64,000 bases of DNA from Kwoniella bestiolae CBS 10118 (Eukaryota > Basidiomycota > Tremellomycetes > Tremellales > Cryptococcaceae): NCBI RefSeq assembly GCF_000512585.2, contig NC_089242.1:3534001-3598000 (forward strand), given 5' to 3'. Below, piece after piece: positions 57,206 through 64,000 of the stretch. The translations under genes and the position numbers were made by a program. Every line of letters starts with the position of its first letter. Position 1 is the first letter of the stretch. The notes beneath the pieces are model-generated. The model did no database searches, had not been told where the DNA came from, and saw only the letters and a program-made list of their open reading frames with translations.

Positions 57206-58485
57206 ATGTCATTCTTCCGACGAAAGAAGGACGAGCCCCTAATCCCCCCCGTCGCTCCACCCGCCGGAGCATCCGCTCCAAAGGCAGATCCGTACGCCCA
57301 AGCACCCTCCAATTCGAATCGATACGGCGGAGCAGGCAGGGGCGATCCCTACGCCAGATCCAAACCTGCCGCCGGGGCAGGAGGAGGGGATAATCCATAT
57401 GCCAAAGCGTCGGATCCCAACGATGCGGCGAGGAACGAGTTGTTCTCTGGTTTTGCTGCTCCTGAGAAACCTAAGCCTGAGAGGAAGTATGGGTATGAGG
57501 GGAGGGAGATGGAAGAGGATTTCGACGAGGACGAAGAGGTCGAGGGGATTAAGCAGGAGATGAGGGGGATTAAACAGGAGAGTTTGGCTAGTACTAGGTG
57601 GGTCTTGCTTGTCTCTTTTATGTACTGATCACGTGTCCCCCCTCTATCCTTCCTTCGACCAACTCGGGAATGGAGCTGACAATCACGATTGTCATCTCGC
57701 AGAAACGCTCTCCGACTCGCTAGAGAGGCTGAAGAGAATGCTAGAGGAACGGTCGCCAAGCTTGCAGATCAATCTGGTGGGTAGAGATGCTACATTGATG
57801 TTACTTGAATATTGTGATCTAAATGCTAATTTTTGTTATCTACTACCACCTCAGAACGTATCGCCAACTCTGAACGATACCTTGATATGGCCAAAGCCAA
57901 CAATCAACGGGCCGAAGACAAAGCTGAAGAACTGAAGAAGTTGAACAGAAGTATCTTCAGACCTGCTGTCACTTGGAACAAGGTGAGTGCTGCAGTCATT
58001 TAACCCTCACATGGATGAGAAAGGAGACTGATCACTTGGGTATTTTTGTTTCATCCTCACAGGACGCAAAGCGACAAGCCGAGGAAGACAAGATCAACGA
58101 GCGTCACGCAATGGAACGACACGACCGAGCCAAAGCCCTCAACGACGTAACAGATACAAGAAAGAGATTGGGCAATGCGGCCAACCCATCACCTTATGGA
58201 AATAGTTACGAGAGGCAACCTATGGCAGGCGAACAAAAAGCCAAGAAGGAGGCTCGCTCAAGATATCAATTCGATGCTACTGCCTCCGATGATGAGTTGG
58301 AGGATGAGTTGGACGATAATCTCAATGAGACCTATGAGGTCACCAAGAGATTGAAGAACTTGGCGACTGCCATGGGAGATGAGGTGACGGGACAGAACCA
58401 GCGATTGACCAGGGTTACCGATAAGACTGAGAATCTCGAGTTTGCGGTTATGAAGAATACGGAGAGGTTGAAGAGGATCAGATAG
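57206..58485 (+). CDS. SEC9: Sec9-type Qbc-SNARE (SNAP-25 family)
   Basis: The start MSFFRRKKDEPLIPPVAPPA begins a roughly 100-residue Gly/Pro/Tyr-rich disordered region (NPYAKASDPNDAARNELFSG). Two SNARE helices follow: EMRGIKQESLASTRNALRLA (Qb) and ENLEFAVMKNTERLKRIR near the end (Qc), separated by a charged linker with RPAVTWNKDAKRQAEED. There is no membrane anchor or Cys cluster, as in yeast Sec9. It pairs with Sso and Snc proteins to fuse exocytic vesicles with the plasma membrane. Three to four introns; the C-terminal helix is complete. Confidence 0.92.
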
Positions 58486-59277
58486 GGTGATGGTCGACAA
58501 TAAGTTTCCGAATCAATAATTGTGATACCTCAAAAATAATTGTCATTCCAATAAGATAGTGTCTCGCTAGTGCTTATTCGTTTGATCAGATATAGATGAG
58601 ATCGGAGGGAGGATTTGTATATATCTATGGTAGGATTTGTATCAATATTTGTTATGCAGTTTTCAGTTGGATACCTTGACTCATACGCTCTCTGGCCGTT
58701 CACCTTACGCTGCGGACGATCCTGCTATGCTGCTATGTCACTGGATGAGGTATGCTATGCATAGCCATTCCCAATGGTAGGAGAGGTGTTGATGACTACG
58801 TTGTCATGTTTTGTATAGTGTCGTTGCCGCTCGGTGTAATCTCAATCTCAGTAACAGTTTATCCGAGCGCAGTTGAATAATGAACATGAAATCTGATTAT
58901 TCAATCAATCTCAATATATAACCCAACCCATTCAAAACACACTGCTTGTTGCCATCATCATCATCACAACAGCATATATGTCTGACTGACGACATGTTCC
59001 GACCGACATCAAACATCCGCACCTACACCTACACCTACACCTACACCCCCCTCTCGGAGATATAGTCAAGTCACAGTAGTGTAGTCGATACCACGTCATA
59101 CCACGCTGCAAACGTCTACTTTGTGAGACAGCCAAGCTAACATACACCCTCCTTTCATCGCCTCACTATCTTGGAACCATCGTAAAGCTTCACCAAATAT
59201 ATCCAAATACATCTACTCCTACTCTCGTTCTCATCTAGATCGTCACCCGTTACTCATCATCAAACACCCAAATCACC
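58486..59277. other. Intergenic region with a CTACAC microsatellite
   Basis: About 790 bp between Sec9 and the arrestin gene. It has a tandem CTACAC repeat (about five units, 59021-59046), TGCTATG repeats near 58722-58757 and Sec9 3' sequence. No gene is recognised. Confidence 0.5.
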
Positions 59278-62007
59278 ATGTCAACTTCCACCTCAACATC
59301 CACCGACCCACCACCACCAGACTACGTACCTTCACAACCCCAAATCCTCATCACCCCTTTGCCTGACTCGGCAAGCTTCTTCTGGGGTAGGACCGTGCAG
59401 GGGGAGATATATGTGAAAGGTCTAGGGGAGGGGAGTGGCAATAGGACGAATTTAGTCAAGAGCTTGTGAGTGATTTAACCTCTATCACGATCCAAGTGAG
59501 GGTAGTCGGATGGATGAGGAATGGCTTTTGTGTTGGTCCATCCTTATTCCACTCATTCTCTTGAGTGGCCAATGTCTATCATACATGTGACTGATCATAA
59601 CCCCCTCAACACTGCAGATCGGTCCAACTCTCACTTACGAATCATCTACCTAATCATCCAACATTGCAGGTCCATGAATTCCCCATTCAGACCTTGTATC
59701 CACCCAATCCGACCACCAACATCTCCTCATCAACATTACCCACCTCATCGCCTTTCTCAACATCTCACAGATTCTCGATCCACCTACCATCTTCCTCATC
59801 CCAACAAGCCCAAGTCCAGGGAAACGATCCACTACCCGGTACGCTAAACCTGACATCATACGAGAAAGGTGAAATACGCTATTCCCTCTCTGTCAAGCTG
59901 ATACTGCCCAATGATCAAGTGATAAGTGAAGAGATGAGGATAGAAGGTACACCTCAGGAAGTATCATGTCAAGATGACCATACCAACATCACCAATCAGG
60001 ACGACGCCATCGCAGAGGTAGAGGAGAAACTAGAGAAAGACGGGGCATTAGCTCGACTGCTGATTGATCAAGACCAGCCTAGGTTGGGCGAATTGCTCAG
60101 GTTGGGATTGGAAATCAGACCTGCAGAACGGAAGAAGACCGGTGTGATAGGTCTGGCTAAACAGTCTGATCCTATCGAGACGCTCAGACCATTACGAAGG
60201 GTGAGAGTGGAGCTCTTCAGGAAGGTGGTGATACGGTCAAACGAATCTTCTTCCTCTATCGCTTCTTCCTCCTCTACCACTCATAACAGCGGTTCAAGTT
60301 ATAAGAGCATGACGGAACACCAACACCTCACTCTCCTTCATGCGTCTGGTAAATCCCTTCGATACCCAGGTACAGGTCGGAATTACCCTCCCCTCAGAGT
60401 ACTCTTCACCATCCCCACTGCTCAATTGGGCGTAGTCGCTGAACAGACCTGGGGTGAAATCACTTCGACCGTGCCATACCATAGCGTAAACTTCTTCATA
60501 CGAGTTACAATAGGTTTCGGCGATATCTCACCTAACAACACTAATAAAGATTGGATCCTTTCTAGAGAAATTACAATTAGACCAAAGAGATGGAAAGAAC
60601 CTAGAGATGTAGTTGTTGATCGGGGGATGATACCCAATTTAGGTAATGGGACTGATTCTCCTATTCCATTGGGTGTAGGTTTGCCGACCGAGAACGACGG
60701 TGGTCCGGGAAGTACCAGTCAGATAAGGCAGGGATCAGGCTCAGGTTCGGGAATATGGACAGAAGAAGATTATAGGAAAGAAGCGTACAGACAGAAAGGG
60801 AGAGATGTCGTAGGAGACTCGGGAACTTTTAGGCCTGATAATGATGGGCATAATGACCTGCCACCTCCGTTCGAGAGTGATCAAGCTGGACCGTCAACCT
60901 CTACTTCAAATACGAAAGCTCATGGACCTGGAGAAGGCGGATTACCTAGTTTTCTGGAATCTGAAGAGCAGGCTCGAGCGGGTGATGTTCCGGTGTTGAA
61001 TCAGACGGTTAGGTCGGAGAGGTTGGTTCCTGTCAACTTCGATCAGGATGATCAGGTTGTCATACCTGATGAGAATGATACGGTAATTCAGGACGATGAA
61101 GGTCAGACAGAAGGGTTTGATAGGAATAATTGGGTGGGGAGGAGAGGTAGTCTGGGGGGAGAGTTGGGTACTTGGGTTGAGGTGAGTTGTCTCATTGTTA
61201 CTGCAATCATGTACCACTCCTTCCAAACAGGCAAATCAGTCCCAAATGGACATTGTAAATCGTTGTATCATATTCAGACTTACTGAACATCCTCACGCTC
61301 CAGTACGACGGGTATGAGACCTTCTCAGTCGCCCCGCCATCTATGGATGCATCGTACGGTGCTGGAGGAGCTATGGACCCGCCTCAGGAGGGCGATGAGA
61401 ATAGTGTAAATGTTGTGGGAGGCATGGTGGCTAGGTTGGGGTTAGAAGGTGAAGGTGTGAGTATGCAGGGGTTGGAGTTGATGGAGCATCTTGGTTTGGG
61501 CGAGGGAACTAGGATCGTTGATTTACAGGTGAGTTACTGCCCGCTCCTCCTGCGTGCATTACAGAATATGGTCATATAGGCATGCGCAGAAGGGAATTGA
61601 CAAAATATCTTGGCATCTCACAGGACGACCTCCCACCTGGAATCGACGAACCGTCTTTACCAGCCCTTCCAGATTTTCATCCACACTCCCACGTGAATAA
61701 CCGCCAATCCCCTCCCCCCGCACCATACATCTCACCTTCGACCCACACCCACACATTACCTCCAGCCCACGACCCACCTTCATTCGATGCTAGTCAAGCT
61801 GCCAACGCTGTAGGCGGAGTGGCTACTTCGCACATCAGATCTCCTGTTGGATCGAATATCCCGTTGGGAGTAGGAGTAGGAGGCAGAAGACCGAGTAGAC
61901 ATGCTTTTGATGATACCGTGGGTGTGGGGCATGTTAGCTCCCCGGGGGATGCGCCTCCTGGGTATGAGCGGGCGGGTGGAGAGGGCGGATTGCCGCCTTA
62001 TAGTTGA
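59278..62007 (+). CDS. Alpha-arrestin-like adaptor with PPxY motifs
   Basis: The protein starts MSTSTSTSTDPPPPDYVPSQ and already contains a PPDY motif at residues 13-16. Arrestin-N strands follow (ILITPLPDSASFFWGRTVQG, IRYSLSVKLILPNDQ), and an arrestin-C part is seen in VNFFIRVTIGFGDISP and ILSREITIRPKRWKEPRDV. The long acidic tail carries DDLPPGIDEPSLPAL, a PPGY motif (GDAPPGYERA) and ends GGLPPYS. PPxY motifs recruit the Rsp5/Nedd4 ubiquitin ligase to membrane transporters for endocytosis. The first intron ends at CTGCAG|ATCGG (about 59618), giving LSVQLSLTNHLPN. Four exons. Confidence 0.82.
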
Positions 62008-62428
62008 TTTTTCACGATGAAGGAAAAGTGCGGTATGCAGATGTTGCTTTGAGGTCCTTTATCATTCGGGATGGTATCATGAACTAGTCCTACGTGACCT
62101 CAAAGACGTCGCTTTACTGATATGTCGCAAGTCGGCCGTTCATGATTGCATGAGGGGAATGCACATAGCAAGAATATGGAATCTGCGGGGTTCATAATCT
62201 CACCGTCACAGAATCCTTAACCAGTCACAGTAAAACTAAGCTAACCAAACAAAAACAACGATCAAACTAATCAAATTTCGACAACATCATGACCGTTACT
62301 TAGACAATCGATCCATCTTATCCTATGAACCTTAAGCAATCCCACAACTTATGATCAGATCTCATTCGAAATTAACGTTGAGTAATGGATCTTCCACCCG
62401 TAGCGCACATCCTGGAAATGACCCATGT
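62008..62428. other. Convergent intergenic region
   Basis: About 420 bp between the arrestin and permease stops; only 3' untranslated sequence is apparent. Confidence 0.5.
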
Positions 62429-64000
62429 CTAAAGGACGTACCTAAAACTCAAATCCCTAATATCCGACTCGTTATCCAACGTAGTGCCCGGCTTCGCCAC
62501 AGCCTCCTCGTTCCCCTCCGCTGCGAGCTTATCCCGTCGTCTGTTCTCAAGCTTGCAGAGAAGCGTGAAGGATGCCATAGTTACCATGTAGACTATGTAG
62601 AGACCCACTATGGCTCGCATGGCGGTCCGGTAGAGTGGTTTCTCGGTGGCGAGGAAGAGTTCTGTCGAGTCGAGGTTAATTAGCTTACAAGCTTGTTTTC
62701 TTTTCCTTTTCATGTTCTTTTTTTTGGGAGGGGGGAGGGGGATTGGAAGTACAGTGCAGTAGACTTACGAGGACCACATATCGAACCTGTTGCGTAACCT
62801 ATATAGAAGAATGTGGAGAACAGAGTCTTTCGCGTGTGACCCTTGATATTGGAGGAGATGATTGATAGGTTGACGATGACGATGCCTTGGTTGCATGTGG
62901 CTGATCAACAAAGCAAATCAAGATTTAGCATTACGTCGACCTGTTAATGGTGGTTTATAGTATACAGTACAGAACTACGCTGAAGGAATGGGTTCAACTC
63001 ACTAAGCCACAATGCCCCGGCGAGATTCCATTTACTACCCTCGTAAGGCAAGGTTTGCAGGAGAATGGCACCGATGAATGGGATTACAGCGAGTAAAACT
63101 TGGATAACACCTCGTCGGTTTGGGAAATACCGACAGGCCGCTACGGCTATCCCTAGGCAGACGAGCTGCATACCGCATGCGGGGAGTTGGAGGACGGTGG
63201 TCTACAATGAGAATCGAGAGTAAGAAAACTGTCAGCGATTTCGACGCTGCCTTGTCTTTTCGTTATTTGATGTTGAGATACACTCACAATGAAAGTACTG
63301 TATCCTAGACCGTTGAGAATGAGAGTACCGAAGTTGAGCACTGTACATGCACATAGACAGAACGCCCAGATGAACGTAAGATAGAACTACAGTATTCATC
63401 AACCACCTATCCGTCAGCTCTTCACCTTTTATTTATGGTATTCATGCAGTGGCCGTCACAGACCCACCCTAATATCCTTGAGGGTATCCCAACATTGATC
63501 CCACTTCCATTCCTTTGACTGAGCACTCTGATGTTCCCTCGCAACCCTATCCACAGCGATCTGTCTATCCGTCTCGGAAAGGAACCACGCCCCCTTGGCA
63601 TCGACGGGGACGAGCCATGTAAATGCAAGACCAATGACGATGGACAGTGCACCTGCAACCATCATTGCGATTCTCCAGCCAGCGATGGAAGCTTTGATGG
63701 AACTTAGACCGTAGAGGAAAAGACCGCCGAACCCCTGCGCAATGATGTCGGCGCCGTATAGGGCTGCGAATCGGGCGGGGTGCTCGGCTTTGCAGTACCA
63801 AAAGGAGATTAGGACGACGAATGCTGGGTAGGCACTGGGGAAAGACTGGTCAGCTGCGGTGATTAGGTGGAATGGGAGTGGAGAGTTACCTTCCTTCCAT
63901 TAGACTGGGGGGTTAGGAAAGATAAATATCAGCGTTATACATATACGTGAGTTGGGAGATGACTCACCCAAGTAAGAATCGAAGTGCAAGAAGATCTCGA
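62429..64000 (-). CDS. Dal5-family MFS permease (anion:cation symporter), 3' part
   Basis: The gene enters from the right edge, so its N-terminus is missing. Visible segments are LMEGSAYPAF, ALYGADIIAQGFGGLFLYGL, WRIAMMVAGALSIVIGLAFTWL, FLSETDRQIAVDRV, LNFGTLILNGLGYSTFIVS, SSNIKGHTRKTLFSTFFYIG and YATGSICGPQLFL. The terminus IRDLSFRYVL matches the Dal5/Tna1-group ending (D-x-x-x-x-x-FRY-x-L). Such permeases import allantoate, nicotinate, biotin or other small acids; the substrate cannot be told. Seven or more introns in the visible part. Confidence 0.85.

Noticed and set aside
1..64000. CRISPR arrays, prokaryotic operons, viral insertions
   Set aside because: The DNA is spliceosomal-intron-rich and eukaryotic. 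No regularly spaced repeats and no viral structural or replication genes were seen.

Overview
The window is fungal nuclear DNA. It is gene-dense, and almost every gene is broken by short introns (about 40-100 nt) with GTRNGT donors, CTNAY-like branch points and CAG/TAG acceptors. The protein set (a CPL1-domain secreted protein, a Tsp2-like tetraspanin with a long Ser-rich N-terminus, an Rds1-type ferritin-like protein, an RTA1 exporter, ZIFL and Dal5-type MFS carriers) points to a tremellomycete basidiomycete, Cryptococcus/Kwoniella-like. That placement is inference. All coding spans below run from start codon to stop codon and include introns, which I spliced by eye.

1-6.6 kb: the 3' tip of a possible glycoside hydrolase, a 2-oxoglutarate/Fe(II) dioxygenase (+), a ZIFL-type MFS transporter (-) and a DUF2264 protein (+). 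The last two share a divergent promoter rich in CGG/CCG triplets. 6.6-13.4 kb: a divergent 6-phosphogluconate dehydrogenase (-), a tetraspanin (+), Rab18 (+) and a MARVEL-like membrane protein (-). 14.2-15.6 kb: a tRNA island with a clear intron-containing tRNA-Val(TAC) and several decayed or unusual tRNA-like copies. 15.8-22.8 kb: Dap1-type haem protein (-), LETM1/Mdm38 (+) and an OTU-UBA deubiquitinase (+). 22.8-24.6 kb is gene-poor. 24.7-33.9 kb: CPL1-like secreted protein (+), mitochondrial oxodicarboxylate carrier (+), Rds1-like protein (-), a 2.6-kb divergent promoter region, then a fucose-permease-type sugar transporter (+) with a strong TATA box. 34.3-35.3 kb: a LEA-like coiled-coil protein (-) under a CRE/TATA promoter.

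35.9-38.5 kb is a second tRNA-like island (four to five elements with long hairpin introns). 38.5-49.4 kb: metal-dependent amidohydrolase (+), S-formylglutathione hydrolase (-), an unknown coiled-coil protein (-), a small mitochondrial membrane protein (-), acyl-CoA-binding protein (+), a Lyc1-type acetyltransferase (+) and the NDUFS6 subunit of complex I (-). 50-54.4 kb: an RTA1-family gene (-) whose first exon and upstream region are tandemly duplicated, leaving an orphan exon. 54.9-62 kb: NCBP3-like RNA-binding protein (-), Sec9 t-SNARE (+) and an alpha-arrestin (+). 62.4-64 kb: the 3' part of a Dal5-family permease (-).

Most genes are unrelated housekeeping functions. The observations most worth following are the family of tRNA-like genes with hairpin introns and non-standard anticodon loops, the duplicated RTA1 promoter/first exon (real, or an assembly artefact), the repeat-bearing 2.6-kb sugar-transporter promoter, and the possible small catabolic cluster at the left end.
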